Source of the DNA: Microbacterium aoyamense | GTDB lineage: Bacteria; Actinomycetota; Actinomycetes; Actinomycetales; Microbacteriaceae | Length of the DNA stretch: 64,000 nucleotides | Assembly: GCF_023155855.1 (NCBI RefSeq) | Contig: NZ_JAKNUT010000006.1 | Span: 210,382-274,381, forward strand | Direction: 5' to 3' | Part shown: positions 24,673 to 35,800 of the stretch, one piece after another | Layout of the letters: every line of letters begins with the position of its first letter | How positions within the stretch are numbered: the first letter of the stretch is position 1 | The notes under the pieces: generated by a model | Seen by the model: only the letters and a program-made list of their open reading frames with translations | What the model was told of the DNA's origin: nothing | The model's database searches: none | Translations under genes and position numbers: made by a program

Positions 24673-27600
24673 AGGGCTCCTCCGTCGCGGGCGACCACGG
24701 ACGGGTCGAGAAGTGTGTAGAGCTTCGCGAGCACGACATCCGTTCGCTTGCGTTCGCTCGCGCCGCGGACGTGACCGTATCCGACGCCGTCGGGATTGCA
24801 GTATGCGCACTGCACCCACAGGAAGTCGTCGTTCGCGGGCGGTCGTGCGAGGAAGAGCCCGTCCCGGATCCCCGCCGCGAGAGTGCCGAGAGCACCGCGG
24901 TAGAGCTCCTCGAGGTGTTCGTCGAGGGTGACCTCGACCCGCTTGCCCCGGTCGCGACGGCCGATGAACCAATAGCCCGCGTCAACCGGATGTTCCCCGA
25001 ACGCCGCCTGCGCGGCGTGTGCGTACAGGGGCAGCTGAAGTTTGCGTCCGGCCGCGACGGGATCTGTGCCGATGTCCTTGAAGCCGCCCGCGCTGCCGGT
25101 CTTGAAGTCGGTGACGATGAGTCGGCCGTCGCGCGTCTGGTCGACGCGGTCGGCGCTGCCTCGCATCCCGATCGCACCACCGTCGACATCGACGTGTACG
25201 GCCGGTTTGCCCTTCATGCCGAACGCCAGCTCGCTGCCCACGATGCGCGAGCCGTGACGCGCGTGCGCCTCGTCGTCGAGATCGAGGAACAGTTCGAGAT
25301 CCCGAAGGATCACCTCGCGTTCGCGCTCCCACAAACGCGGGTGGCCCGTAAGGCCGCGGCGCTCGTAGTCGTCCATCACCTCATCGGCGATCGTGCGCAT
25401 CAACGCCCGATGCTCCGGCGTCCACGGTTCACCGAAGTCCGGGCGATCCGCGGACTCGGTCGTGAGACGGTCGATCACCTCGTGCACGATCGAACCGAGG
25501 TCCCATGCACGGATGGAGAGGATCTCTTCGGGGCTCTCGAGTGGCCTCGCGCCGAGGAGCCGCTCCACGAAGAACGCGTGAGCGCAGCCCGCGTAACCCT
25601 CCAACGCCGTGGGCGAGACCAGGGCGCGCCCGTCGGCATAATCGGGCAGCCCCGCGACCCCGTTGAGGTTGCCGTCGAAGCGGGTGAATGCCTCGTCTCG
25701 GCGAGCGTCGATCAGCTCGACCGCGGCATCCACCGCCCTGTCTCCGTCCAGCGTCCCTCGGCCCGCGAGGTGGCGCAGCCGCCATTCCTGACGAGTGGCA
25801 GGCCGCTCGGCGCGCGAGACGCCCTCCCAGTGCGAAGCGACGGTGCGGAGGCCGGATGCCTCGCTCCACTTCGTCGCCGCGAGTGCCGGGATGCCGGAGA
25901 GCGAACGGATCGTCGGCATGAGCCAACGGCTCGGGAGCCGCTCGGCGCCCCGGCGCAGATCGCCGCGAGGAAAACTGGCGGTGACGTGCGCTGCGGCTGA
26001 GAACGCGGCCAGCACGGCACGATGCTGACGACGGATGCCGTCACTCGCGGTGGGAAGGGCTCCTCCGACGAGCTCGCGCACGGCATCGGGAAGGAGCGGA
26101 TCGCTCGACCGGCGGCCGGGGTACAGGTCCTCAGAAAGCCCGAGCACGAAGACATGGTCGACGTCGAGCGACGGGGCGCTGCCGATCGGCCCGACGAAAA
26201 CACCGTCGCCGAACCTTCCGACGCGCGGTTTGCGGGCGTCGAGATCCACCTCGAGGATCTCGCGCACCCCTGCGACGTCAGCGTTGCCCAGGCCGTCGAG
26301 CTCGGCGATCGCGCCCAGCGCGACCTCGATGGCCGTTGCCGCGCGCTGTTCCTCTTCAGGCAGGCGGTTCCGCGCGTCGGTTCTGCCGATGTAACGGTGA
26401 AGGAGGCCGAGAGCCCACTCACTGAGCGCGGCCCAACTCGTGAGCGATCGACCTTCTTCTAGGCGGTGGCGCAGTTCGACGATGAACGAGGCAAGCTCCT
26501 GCGCTTCGGCGATCGATCGCTCCCGATAAGCGAGACCGCCCGCGCTCGCGTCGGGGTTGTCGCGGTCGGCATCCAGCCGAGCCTGCTCGCGCGCCACGTG
26601 ATCTGCGAGGCGCTCCGACCAGTCGCCGTCGGTCACGCCCGCACGGCGGCTCAGCTTCTCCCACCGGGTGCGCGGAGTCGGCAGGTTGCCCTCGCCGAGT
26701 CGGATCGGTGCGCGCCCCAGCCAGTCGAAGACCGCAACGCGGCGAAGGCTCTCGGGTTCGAGAGAGAGCAGTGTGAGGAACGCGTCGGCGATCGCGCGGT
26801 CACGCAACGGCCGCACGCCCGGCCCGTTGGTGGTGATGCCCACCTGCGCGAGGTGATCGTGCACGAGCCGCGCGTACGGGACGGCGACAGGATGCAGAAC
26901 CGCGATGCGATGCGCGGGAACACCGCGCGCGAGCAGCGCGCGCACCTCACGCACGATCGCGCGCACCTCGTCGTCAGAGTCCGATGCATGCACGACCGCG
27001 TTCGCGAGTGACTCGGCATCGACATCGGCCACGTCGTCGCGGTCCACGGCCCGGTTGCGGGTGACGCCGACGACAGCACGGAGGCCGGATGCCTCGTCGA
27101 GCGCAGCGATCAGTGCGTACTCGGACGGCGTGGGCTCTTCGGGGAGGTAGAGGATGATCGTGCCGACCGCGCTGAGATCCGCGCCCGCCTGCACTCGGAG
27201 GGTGGCATCGGCGAGTACGGCCACCTCATCGCGACGACCGACGGACGCCTCGACCGTGACGGCTTCGTGAAGTCGCACAAGGTCCGCGCCGAGGACGCTC
27301 GTGCTCGCGATGCGGGTGAGCGCATCGGCGTCGCACTCGCGGAGTTCGCGGTGCGCACGCACGAGCGCACGGACGGTCGACGGATGCTCCGCGACGGCGG
27401 CGAAGCACCCCGGATCGGATGACAGCACACGCCGCCACAGTGCCGTCAAGAGCGCGGTGGTGACGGGACGCCTGGTGTCGCCCCCGGCTGCGAGCACCTG
27501 CTCCGCGAGCCGGCGCAGCGTCGTGACTTCGACGGCCGCGACGCCACGACGATCCCCGACGCCCTGCGCCAGCGCGCGTCGAATCGTGATCGCCGCAATG

Positions 27601-27716
27601 TTGTCGCGCGCGAGGATCGTCACCGGCGCGAGCGGGTCGTTCGCCTTCGCTTCGCCGACGAGTCCCCTGAGCTGCCCTACGGCGTCAGCGCCGTATCTGG
27701 CCATATGCGTCTGCAT
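24669..27716 (-). CDS. AddB-like PD-(D/E)XK nuclease with degenerate helicase fold
   Basis: 1015 residues from ATG 27716 with GGAGGAGGG upstream. No Walker A is visible in the N-terminal part, as in inactivated AddB helicase cores. The nuclease domain lies at ~840-1000: YAGCAHAFFVERLLG (first Cys), MRGSADRVDQTRDGRLIVTDFKTG (Asp and Asp-x-Lys), and the C-terminal VQCAYCNPDG. Only three of the four Cys of an AddB iron-sulphur cluster are evident, so a cluster is uncertain. Its stop overlaps the AddA-like start. It lies 118 bases downstream of the DrmB gene on the same strand, with no obvious terminator between them. Confidence 0.8.
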   Translation of the reverse strand: MQTHMARYGADAVGQLRGLVGEAKANDPLAPVTILARDNIAAITIRRALAQGVGDRRGVAAVEVTTLRRLAEQVLAAGGDTRRPVTTALLTALWRRVLSSDPGCFAAVAEHPSTVRALVRAHRELRECDADALTRIASTSVLGADLVRLHEAVTVEASVGRRDEVAVLADATLRVQAGADLSAVGTIILYLPEEPTPSEYALIAALDEASGLRAVVGVTRNRAVDRDDVADVDAESLANAVVHASDSDDEVRAIVREVRALLARGVPAHRIAVLHPVAVPYARLVHDHLAQVGITTNGPGVRPLRDRAIADAFLTLLSLEPESLRRVAVFDWLGRAPIRLGEGNLPTPRTRWEKLSRRAGVTDGDWSERLADHVAREQARLDADRDNPDASAGGLAYRERSIAEAQELASFIVELRHRLEEGRSLTSWAALSEWALGLLHRYIGRTDARNRLPEEEQRAATAIEVALGAIAELDGLGNADVAGVREILEVDLDARKPRVGRFGDGVFVGPIGSAPSLDVDHVFVLGLSEDLYPGRRSSDPLLPDAVRELVGGALPTASDGIRRQHRAVLAAFSAAAHVTASFPRGDLRRGAERLPSRWLMPTIRSLSGIPALAATKWSEASGLRTVASHWEGVSRAERPATRQEWRLRHLAGRGTLDGDRAVDAAVELIDARRDEAFTRFDGNLNGVAGLPDYADGRALVSPTALEGYAGCAHAFFVERLLGARPLESPEEILSIRAWDLGSIVHEVIDRLTTESADRPDFGEPWTPEHRALMRTIADEVMDDYERRGLTGHPRLWEREREVILRDLELFLDLDDEAHARHGSRIVGSELAFGMKGKPAVHVDVDGGAIGMRGSADRVDQTRDGRLIVTDFKTGSAGGFKDIGTDPVAAGRKLQLPLYAHAAQAAFGEHPVDAGYWFIGRRDRGKRVEVTLDEHLEELYRGALGTLAAGIRDGLFLARPPANDDFLWVQCAYCNPDGVGYGHVRGASERKRTDVVLAKLYTLLDPSVVARDGGAL

Positions 27717-27834
27717 GCGCCCTCCTCCAGAAACGACCATCTCCAGCGCGGGCGGCAACTGACCCAGGTTCCCAGAACGGCGGCGGGTTCCTTCGCGTCT
27801 GCTCGGCGATGTGGCAGCGCGGTCGGCCTCCACT

Positions 27835-29622
27835 TCAAATCCTCTGCCCGAGGATCGCCGCCAACACGTCCTCGAAGTATCCGCGCACCGACTCACTCCC
27901 GACGATCAAGGCTCGGTCGAGCAGCAGGTTCTGCGATTCACACGATGTCTCCGACGCCAAGCTGCACGCATGGCACGCCGCAAGATTCAATCCGTCGATG
28001 CTCTGCGGCTCGGATTCGATGCAGACCGGATCGTTCGGGCACCACGCTGCCTGCTCAAGCGCTCGAATGATGGCCGATCCGAGGTGTCGCGGCTCGCCCT
28101 GACGGACGAGTCCTCCGAGGGTCCCTTCGATGTCGGATGAGGTCGTGTAGATGAAGACGCCGTAGTCGCCGTCCGACTCGCAGTAGATGCGTTCGCGGAT
28201 GGATGCCGCTGTGTAGCCGCTCCCGAATGCCAGTTCTCGCATCAACAGGTGAGCGAACGTGTGGAGCAGCACATACTCTGGCGAAACGACATGCAGCCGG
28301 TTGCCGAGAATCGAGGCATTCTGGTGCGTGAGCAAAGCTTCGCCTCGCCGCTGCACCTCCTCCTGTGCTGCCCAAGCCGCCACCGCGTCCGGGTCGAACC
28401 GGAGGAAGACTCCCTCCCCGTACCCCTCCACCGCCGGCAACCACTTGCGCTCGTGGGCAGTGAAAGGCACCGCCGCCTTCAGCTCGGCATCCGGGGTGTA
28501 CCGACGGAATCCGAGAACCGCTCGAACGTCGCGAAGTCGATCGACCAGCACGATGTCCGTGATCAAAGCCGCAAGTCCGTCACTCGCGTCGCCTCGACCC
28601 CGAGGAAGCCGAGCGGGACGCGTATGAAACCCTTCCACGGGTGCGGTTCCGGCGACGGCCGCGATGAACGCCTCATACTCGTCGGCCTGAAGTCCGCTCC
28701 GCGTGGCGCGGACGTCGACGTCGCCGGGTGCTGCGGGGGGCTGCGCCGCCGCGATCACATCCGCCACCGGGATTCCGGTGTCCAGCGAGATCTGTCCAGC
28801 GAGCATGTCGCGCTGAGCAAGATCGGTCGCGCCGCGCAGGGCGGTGAAGAACACATGACTGCGTATGGCCTCGAGATCCTGTTCAGATCTGCTCTCCACC
28901 GCGGGGATGTCGATCGCGCTCATCGTGTCCGAGAAGTGCAGGCTTGTGGCACCTCTCTGCTGGGGATCGATCGGCTTGCCACACACACCCCAATCACGCT
29001 CCCACGGCTGCTTGCCACGACATGTGAACCCCTCGACCGAGAGCACATCCCGGCGAAGCTCGCCGAGCGTACGTCGGTGACCGCAGCGCTCACATCGAAC
29101 CTGCAGGCTGCTGAGACCTTCGGCGCGTCCCTCGGCAGACTCGAACTTGAGCTTGTCGTCTGCCTTGCAGTCGCCGTCCGCCGATCGGTGCATCCACTCG
29201 ACCCAGGGCACGTCTGCGATATGGCTGTTCGACGTGCACACGGCGACGAATCGCATCGGCACAAGTCGCCCATCACAGGCGGCTTCTTGGCAATGCGGCA
29301 GACCACCCGTCTCGAGAGAGCGAGTCCACTTGATCATGCGACGGCACCCCTGGCAGAACAACCAAGCGGGGAACCGCTCGAACTCGAGCCCCGGTGTCTT
29401 CTGATCTTCCGGCGTGTGCGTGGTCGGCGCGGCCCAGAGATCGTCCACGCCGAGCGCCTCGGCCAGTCGGTCCGATCGCACCGCGCGGCGCAACTTGCTC
29501 GGCGGCCACTTGTCACCCGTCGGCACCATGAACGACTGGCCGAGGATGTCCACGATCGCCCCCGGCCCATACGGGGATACCGTCTCCGATGCGCGGACCG
29601 TCTTCACCTGCACTTCAGCCAC
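27835..29622 (-). CDS. drmB: DrmB-like DUF1998 protein of DISARM
   Basis: 595 residues from GTG 29622 (GGAG 7 bases upstream; ATG 29634 is an alternative). N-terminal signature TVSPYGPGAIVDILG.SFMVP, then several zinc-ribbon pairs (CQGCRRMI, CERCGHR, CGKPIDP). The C-terminal DUF1998 part has LLHTFAHLLMRELAFGSGY and NLAACHACSLASETSC, followed by the typical ending NLLLDRALIVG. DrmB works with the helicase DrmA as the core of DISARM, a restriction-modification-linked anti-phage system. Overlaps the DrmA stop, so both are made together. The start of this protein before its first family motif is short, supporting the GTG choice. Confidence 0.85.
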   Translation of the reverse strand: MAEVQVKTVRASETVSPYGPGAIVDILGQSFMVPTGDKWPPSKLRRAVRSDRLAEALGVDDLWAAPTTHTPEDQKTPGLEFERFPAWLFCQGCRRMIKWTRSLETGGLPHCQEAACDGRLVPMRFVAVCTSNSHIADVPWVEWMHRSADGDCKADDKLKFESAEGRAEGLSSLQVRCERCGHRRTLGELRRDVLSVEGFTCRGKQPWERDWGVCGKPIDPQQRGATSLHFSDTMSAIDIPAVESRSEQDLEAIRSHVFFTALRGATDLAQRDMLAGQISLDTGIPVADVIAAAQPPAAPGDVDVRATRSGLQADEYEAFIAAVAGTAPVEGFHTRPARLPRGRGDASDGLAALITDIVLVDRLRDVRAVLGFRRYTPDAELKAAVPFTAHERKWLPAVEGYGEGVFLRFDPDAVAAWAAQEEVQRRGEALLTHQNASILGNRLHVVSPEYVLLHTFAHLLMRELAFGSGYTAASIRERIYCESDGDYGVFIYTTSSDIEGTLGGLVRQGEPRHLGSAIIRALEQAAWCPNDPVCIESEPQSIDGLNLAACHACSLASETSCESQNLLLDRALIVGSESVRGYFEDVLAAILGQRI

Positions 29623-32600
29623 GACGCTCTCCATTCGCCCGCACGCGGACCACCTCATCCACATTTCTCATCGAGTTCATGACGGGCCATCCCTTGCCTG
29701 GATCGGTGAACTGTCTCATCAGACGCTCGTCATGGTCGCGAGACGAGTAGACGAGCTTCTTCCCCTCTTGTTGGACACGGTTTCGCGCATCCACCCACTC
29801 GAGAACGGCGTCATCGATCTCACTCGCAACGACGGATGCCTCGTCCTCATCGGCGAACTCCACATGCCGCTTCAACAGTGCCACGGCCTTCTTCACGGGC
29901 GCGGAGTCAGGGTCGAACAGCGACGCGTCGCCGTTGTCCGAGAGCCCGACCCCATGACGAACGAGAATCACGAGGGCAGCCCGGATGGCACGTTTGCGGG
30001 CTTGAAGAGACCACGGGGTGACACTGGACGGTTCGACGAACCGGTAGAACGCGCGGTGGTATGCGCCGAACGACTCGAAGACGGAACGGTCACGGGGCTT
30101 GCCCGATCGGAACATCGTGACCACCAGACCGGGAGTCTTTCCACGGCCGACGCGCGAAGTGGCCTGAATGTACTCGGACGTCGTCTTGGTGTGACCGTTC
30201 ACGAGCATCACACCGAGTCGACTCACGTCGATGCCCACCGACATGATGTTGGTGGTCGCGAGCGCGTCGATGACCTGTGCGTCGTCGGGCCCCTTCTCCA
30301 AGCGTTGCAAGAGAGCGATCAGTTCCGCTGAGTCGACGTTCCCGTTCAGTTCATGCACACCGTCGGATCCAAGCTCTCGGGCAGAACCCTCGGCCTTCTC
30401 ACGTCGGATCAGGTTCGATGGCACGTCATCACGGAGGATGGTGACGGTGCGCCCCAGCTCACGAAGGCTGTTGTGATAGACCACGAGCGTCCAGTAGGCG
30501 TCTTCAGCCTTGCCGGACAGGTTGACCGCCTGCGGAGCGTTGAGGATCTCTGCCGACAGCTGACCTACGGCCCAGGAAGGCGTGTGCGCTTGCGGCATGA
30601 TCCCCAGGTATCGGCGCCCCGCGGCTTCGGGGTCGGGTTCCGAGAAATAGTTGTCGTCGGCGTCGACACCCGCGGGTGGGAACGACTCGACCGCCTTCGC
30701 CATGAGCCCCTGCACTTGTTCGATCGACGCGCGGGTCGTCGCGGTCGACGCCACGACCTTCGGTGCAGTCCCATTCCACCGGAGCAATCCGCCGATGGCT
30801 GCCTCATAAATCCCGACGATCGTTCCGAGAGGACCCGAGAGCAAATGGAGCTCATCCTGGATGACCAATGACGGCGGAGCGGAGACGCTCTTCACCCCGA
30901 ACAACTTCGACCCCTGCGGAATCCACGCGAGCCGCGCAAGCTTGTCGACCGTGGCCACGAGCATTGTCGGCGGGTTGTCGTACAGCCCTTCGTCGACCAC
31001 CTGCACCGGGAGCCGGTCGTTGAAGGGACACGTTTCGTCGGGACAGAAGAACTCGAATCCGTGGGCGGATGAACGAACTCCGTACGCCCGATCGTTCGAG
31101 GTGGAACGCGGCGGCATGATCGACGTCCCGCACCACGGGCACGCGAGCAGCTGGAAAGGGTTCTCCGGCCGAGCCTGCGAGCGCACCTGACGCATCTGCT
31201 TCTCCGCCGCCTTGTAGGTGCCTGGAGTGGTCGAGTTGCCGAGCCACATTCCGATCGAGAACGCGGGCGCGTCGTCGAGCCGTTCGTCATCGGAACGCAT
31301 CAGTTCGAGCGCGCAGATGAGTGTCGCCGCGCGCTGGAACTGTTGAGCGGTGAGCAGACGCATCGTGTACCGGGTGAGGACGGCGAGCCCGCCACCCTTG
31401 ACTCCGTCGACGATGCGCCGACGGATCATCTCGACAGCCGCCAGGCCGAGGTACGCCTCGGTCTTGCCACCACCTGTCGGGAACCAGATGAGATCAACCA
31501 GTTCGCGGTCGTCGTGTTCGTCGTCGACCGTGGACGCGAGCGCACTCAGGATGAATGCCAGCTGGAACGGGCGCCACTGAGGCTCATCCTTGCCCCGATC
31601 GGCGTCCAGCGCCGAGCCGTATCGCACGTCCTTCTCGACGAGGTCGCGCTGCCGAAGCATCTGCCAGCGCATCGCCCGGTTGGCCATTTTGAATGCTGTG
31701 AGTACCCGTGGGTCGCCTGCCAGGATCGCGATTCCTTCCTCGATACGGGATGCTGCGCGCTCCTGTCGGGCGACGATGTCGGCCGCCACGCTCCGGAAGT
31801 TACTCACCTCGCCGTCGGCGATGTCCCTCTGGCCGTCGATCCACACCCGATAGTCAGTGACGATCTGGGTGAGCGCAGCAGAGAGGTCGACACCGGCGAT
31901 CGCCTCGTCGGACAGCCAACGCATCGAGTAGATGTCACCCGATCCGACTTTCGCGCGGATTGCCGCGACCTCCACCTCCGGCAGCACGGTTGTGGTGACG
32001 AGCGTGGGCGCGTCCTCGGGCGACCACTCGACGGCTACGCCGTGGCCGATGGCGAAAGCAGGCTTGTCGCGGTATCGGAACGCCAGTTCGCGGTCTTCGT
32101 CCGTCGCGTAGACGTCGCCCTGCGGGTACGGCGAAAGCCCGTGATCGTCGACGCATGACATCGACACCTGGAACAGGCACACGTCCGCGTGTCTCTTGGC
32201 CTCGCCTGTCGCGACTTCCGCAGCGTTCGACAACGACACGGTGGTGAGCCGTTTGCCGTTGTGGATCCGCGACCTCCATGACAGCGTGGCGCGTCCCTCG
32301 AGTACGGCGACGGATCCCGACCCGGTGACCGTGACCATGTGCCGTGCGGAGAGTGGCCGACGCTTCCACGCCTCGCGCTTCTGATCCTTCGTCCCGCCCG
32401 CCTCACCAGCGACTGCGGTGTCCTCGGCCGACGGGTCCACCTTCTCGTAGACTCCGGCGGCGATGTTCACGGCGATGACGTCGCTCGAGTGGACGAATGA
32501 CACGCCCAGCGATTGCGGGGCCCACCCGAAGGCGCCGGTGATGTTGATCCCGGTGTCCTCTTCGTCACTATCACCCGTGCCCGCATCGACGTCATCGTCC

Positions 32601-32863
32601 TCGGTGTACAACTCCGGCACGTCGAGCGGCGTCTCGTCCGTCTCCTCGACTTCTACGTCCTCGACGAACGCCACGGGTGCGACCCCACGCTCGACCGGAT
32701 AAAGCGTGCCCACGAGGTAGGCATAGACAGGGCTCCGTTCCAGTACCTCGGCATCGCCGCCGAGTGGCCCGAGCCACCTCTTACGAAGCTCGGCGGTGAC
32801 GGCATCCCGCCCCTCTCTCGGATCCGATACGGGCGCTGGCAGCGTTTCGAGGATGTCCGTCAT
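29615..32863 (-). CDS. drmA: DrmA-like DISARM helicase
   Basis: 1082 residues from ATG 32863, overlapping the preceding stop (ATGA) with GGAG upstream. The N-terminal ~400 residues contain an acidic stretch (ELYTEDDDVDAGTGDSDEED) and the family region TLYPVERGVAP. Motif I WFPTGGGKTEAYLGL at ~463, motif II VIQDELHLLSG at ~669 (DELH), a zinc-binding CPWCGTSIM / CPFND insert in between, and motif VI QATSRVGRGKTPGLVV at ~903. DrmA is a superfamily 2 helicase that loads DNA together with DrmB. Together with DrmB it identifies this locus as DISARM-related. Confidence 0.86.
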   Translation of the reverse strand: MTDILETLPAPVSDPREGRDAVTAELRKRWLGPLGGDAEVLERSPVYAYLVGTLYPVERGVAPVAFVEDVEVEETDETPLDVPELYTEDDDVDAGTGDSDEEDTGINITGAFGWAPQSLGVSFVHSSDVIAVNIAAGVYEKVDPSAEDTAVAGEAGGTKDQKREAWKRRPLSARHMVTVTGSGSVAVLEGRATLSWRSRIHNGKRLTTVSLSNAAEVATGEAKRHADVCLFQVSMSCVDDHGLSPYPQGDVYATDEDRELAFRYRDKPAFAIGHGVAVEWSPEDAPTLVTTTVLPEVEVAAIRAKVGSGDIYSMRWLSDEAIAGVDLSAALTQIVTDYRVWIDGQRDIADGEVSNFRSVAADIVARQERAASRIEEGIAILAGDPRVLTAFKMANRAMRWQMLRQRDLVEKDVRYGSALDADRGKDEPQWRPFQLAFILSALASTVDDEHDDRELVDLIWFPTGGGKTEAYLGLAAVEMIRRRIVDGVKGGGLAVLTRYTMRLLTAQQFQRAATLICALELMRSDDERLDDAPAFSIGMWLGNSTTPGTYKAAEKQMRQVRSQARPENPFQLLACPWCGTSIMPPRSTSNDRAYGVRSSAHGFEFFCPDETCPFNDRLPVQVVDEGLYDNPPTMLVATVDKLARLAWIPQGSKLFGVKSVSAPPSLVIQDELHLLSGPLGTIVGIYEAAIGGLLRWNGTAPKVVASTATTRASIEQVQGLMAKAVESFPPAGVDADDNYFSEPDPEAAGRRYLGIMPQAHTPSWAVGQLSAEILNAPQAVNLSGKAEDAYWTLVVYHNSLRELGRTVTILRDDVPSNLIRREKAEGSARELGSDGVHELNGNVDSAELIALLQRLEKGPDDAQVIDALATTNIMSVGIDVSRLGVMLVNGHTKTTSEYIQATSRVGRGKTPGLVVTMFRSGKPRDRSVFESFGAYHRAFYRFVEPSSVTPWSLQARKRAIRAALVILVRHGVGLSDNGDASLFDPDSAPVKKAVALLKRHVEFADEDEASVVASEIDDAVLEWVDARNRVQQEGKKLVYSSRDHDERLMRQFTDPGKGWPVMNSMRNVDEVVRVRANGERRG

Positions 32864-35800
32864 TTCTTGCTCCAGAGGTAGTCGAACTCGTTGTAGGCGA
32901 GACGTTCGCCGAATTGTTCGAAGGTGTCGGCGACGTTCACGATGAGGCACCGGTCGGTGCCGCCGTTGGCCGGCCCGCGTAGACCTCGACCGACCATCTG
33001 TAGATAGCGATTGGGACTGAACGTCGGACGCGCGATGTAGAGGGCGCGCACCTTCGGTGCATCGAATCCCTGTGTGAGCAGGTCACAATTCACCAACACC
33101 TGCGACTCCCCAGACTTGAACCGCTCGACGACTCGGCGTCGCTCCTGCTTTCGCGCGCCGCCGTCGATGGAATCTGCGCGGACACCCTGCAGAACGAGAA
33201 GCGCGGCGATCGTGTGGGCGGATGCGACGGATGCCGCGAAGACCAGCACCGGCCAGTCGGGGTTCTTCGTCAGCAGTGCCTGAATGTGGTCGACCACCCC
33301 CTGCGTGCGGCCCATGTCCTGACCGATGAGGGTCAGCATGTTCTTCGTGACCTCCTTCATCCGGCGGAACTCCGCGTCCTGATCCCCGACCCCGACCGAA
33401 ACGCCCGACAGGATGTCGTAGTCGACTTCGGAGAGCACGTCGCGTTCCCGTAGCTCGCCGATCGGATCCTCCGGATCCAGAGACTCAAGCCGGTTCGACC
33501 CGAATCGTTCGACGAAGCGGCGATTGAGCTCTTCGTTCCGCCCGCGGAATGGGGTAGCGGTCAGGCCGAGAAGTGGCCGTTCGGTCCGGTTCGCCGTCAA
33601 CCCGAGCGATCGGAGGATCTCCGTGTAGGTCTTCGTACCGGCCGTGTGGGCTTCATCGATGACGACGAGGCCGGGCCGTGTCAGCCATCCGTATTGGGGT
33701 TCGTTCAACCGACTCGCGAGCGTGTCGTCGATCGCGACGACGATCTGCAGTTCTTCCGTCGATTCATCGAGCTCATGTCCCGACCAGAACCTACTCACGT
33801 CCAGCGGTCGTTCGTCGCCCATCCAGCGCCACACCTCGGCGAATGCCGTGATCGCCTGCTCGCAAAGCTCCTCGCTCTGGGCTATCCAGAGGATCGGGGC
33901 CTCGACCTGCCGCTCTTTCAAGAGATGGAGGATCGCCTCGACCGTGACGCGTGTTTTGCCGGCACCGGTCGGCAGATAGAGCAGACCGCGCTTCTTCTCG
34001 GGATGGTGAGTCGTCGCGAGCTCCGTGATCTGAGCCGCGAGCGATCGCTGGAAATCGTGCAGCTCGTTGAGGATGACCTGCCCCTGAACCTGGGTGACAG
34101 ACATCCGCCGAGCCTCCCGGGTGCCCGCGAACGAGGTGTCGAAGCCCAACCGCTTCACGGCGCTTTGAGCGGTGGCCGAGCCGTCCCACTGCTTGGGCAC
34201 CGGCACGCCGACACGTGCGAGGTCCTCCCGCACGGCGCGCACGGCATCCTGACCCTGTACTCGTATGAACAGCTCTGCGATCTCGCGATCGTCCAGCTTC
34301 CCGGTCCTGGATTCGACTGCAGGCAGAAGTCCCTTGGGCAATCGCTGGCGGAGCACATCCGCGCCGACCAGGATGAGCAGCCGCTGCTCGTTGTTGCGAG
34401 CCGCCTGCGCACGTTCGATGAGCTCGCTCCGTCGCATCGATTCGTCGTCGCGCAGGACCCCTCGGACGTCGTCCGCGGTGAGGCGAAGGTCGAGCTCGCG
34501 CGAAATCTGTTCGAGTGCGCCCTGATGGTCGAGGGAACGATCCACGACCACGACCCCGTCCTGGACAGCCGAGGTGAGAGGCCGCTTCGACTCGCCGTGG
34601 ATACTTCGGAGAACGCGCGCGATCGATTCCGCACGGGCGATCCGCTGCTTTCCGAGGCGGGCGACGACGCGTCCCTGGAGGCTCGGGTATAGGTCGAGCA
34701 CCGGCGTAGACTCGCCCAGACCAAGAATCTCCAAAGATTGCTGGAGCGCCTCTCCCGGGAGCAGGAGCGCCCAACGACGCACGAGATCACCGATGTCACC
34801 TCCCGTCGGGATGTACGCCACCCCAGCTTCGTCGAGCGCGGTGACGTCGGCCGACTTCTCGGCGACCGCCACCTCATGCGGCGGGGTGAGCGACACGGTG
34901 CCCCGCGACACGGCCGGGATCACGTCCGGTATCGGGATGGAGTCGCGAGAGGCGCTGAGACGGAGCAGCTCAGCGAACGGCTCGACGACCGCGGGGTTCA
35001 ACGGGTAGCCGGCTCGCGAGAGGAAGTCGACGAGATGTGCGTCCGACACGGATGCGAGTTCGTTCGGCAGCCCCACGACCGTACTCACTTCACCGTCGAT
35101 GACCACCGGGAGAAAGGCGCCGTAGCGCGAGAGGCGCCACGATACCGCGTCAGTCAGCGATCGGACTCCTTGTGTGGTGGCCAGGCGACCGAAGTTACGC
35201 GCGGCCCACCACTCGAAGGATGACGCAGGGATCTCCGCCGTCTTACGACCGCCGAGCGGCACGTTCAGGGTGATCTCCCGACTGCCCATCGCGGTCAGGA
35301 TCTCTCGAGTCCAACTCACTCGCTCTTCGTCCGTCAGCTTCTCCTCCAGCACGTCGAGTGGGCCCACACCATCGGCATCGGGCACGATGATCCGCACACC
35401 ACCGATTCCCGAACGGGCAAGGAACGCGCGCGCCATCTGCTCGATCGAAGACACGTACCGGACTCGCAAGCCGTCGCGCCCGAGCGGGTAGCCGGTGACA
35501 GGTCGGGGCGAGGCGCCGGCTGCGTGCACGAGGGCCATGCTGGGAACCAGATCCGAGTCGACGTGGCGAACGGCGACCGACGGAGCGAATGCGGGATTCG
35601 AAAGCATCTCGCGAGCCGGGCGCCAGGTGCCCGCTCTGGTCGGCAGATGGATGTCGATGCCTCTCCCGCGCACATCCGCGATCGCCCGCACTGCGGTCTG
35701 TGGAGTCGCCGAGCTGACGACGTTCCAGAAGCGCCCCCAGTCCAGCGGAGACCAATGATCGGAGGCACTGTTGGCAAGTGCGATCGCGGTTTCGTCAGCC

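Noticed and set aside
24673..24972. A longer N-terminus for the AddA-like protein
   Set aside because: It overlaps the AddB-like gene by 300 bases and lacks family sequence, while GTG 24672 has GGAGGAG upstream.
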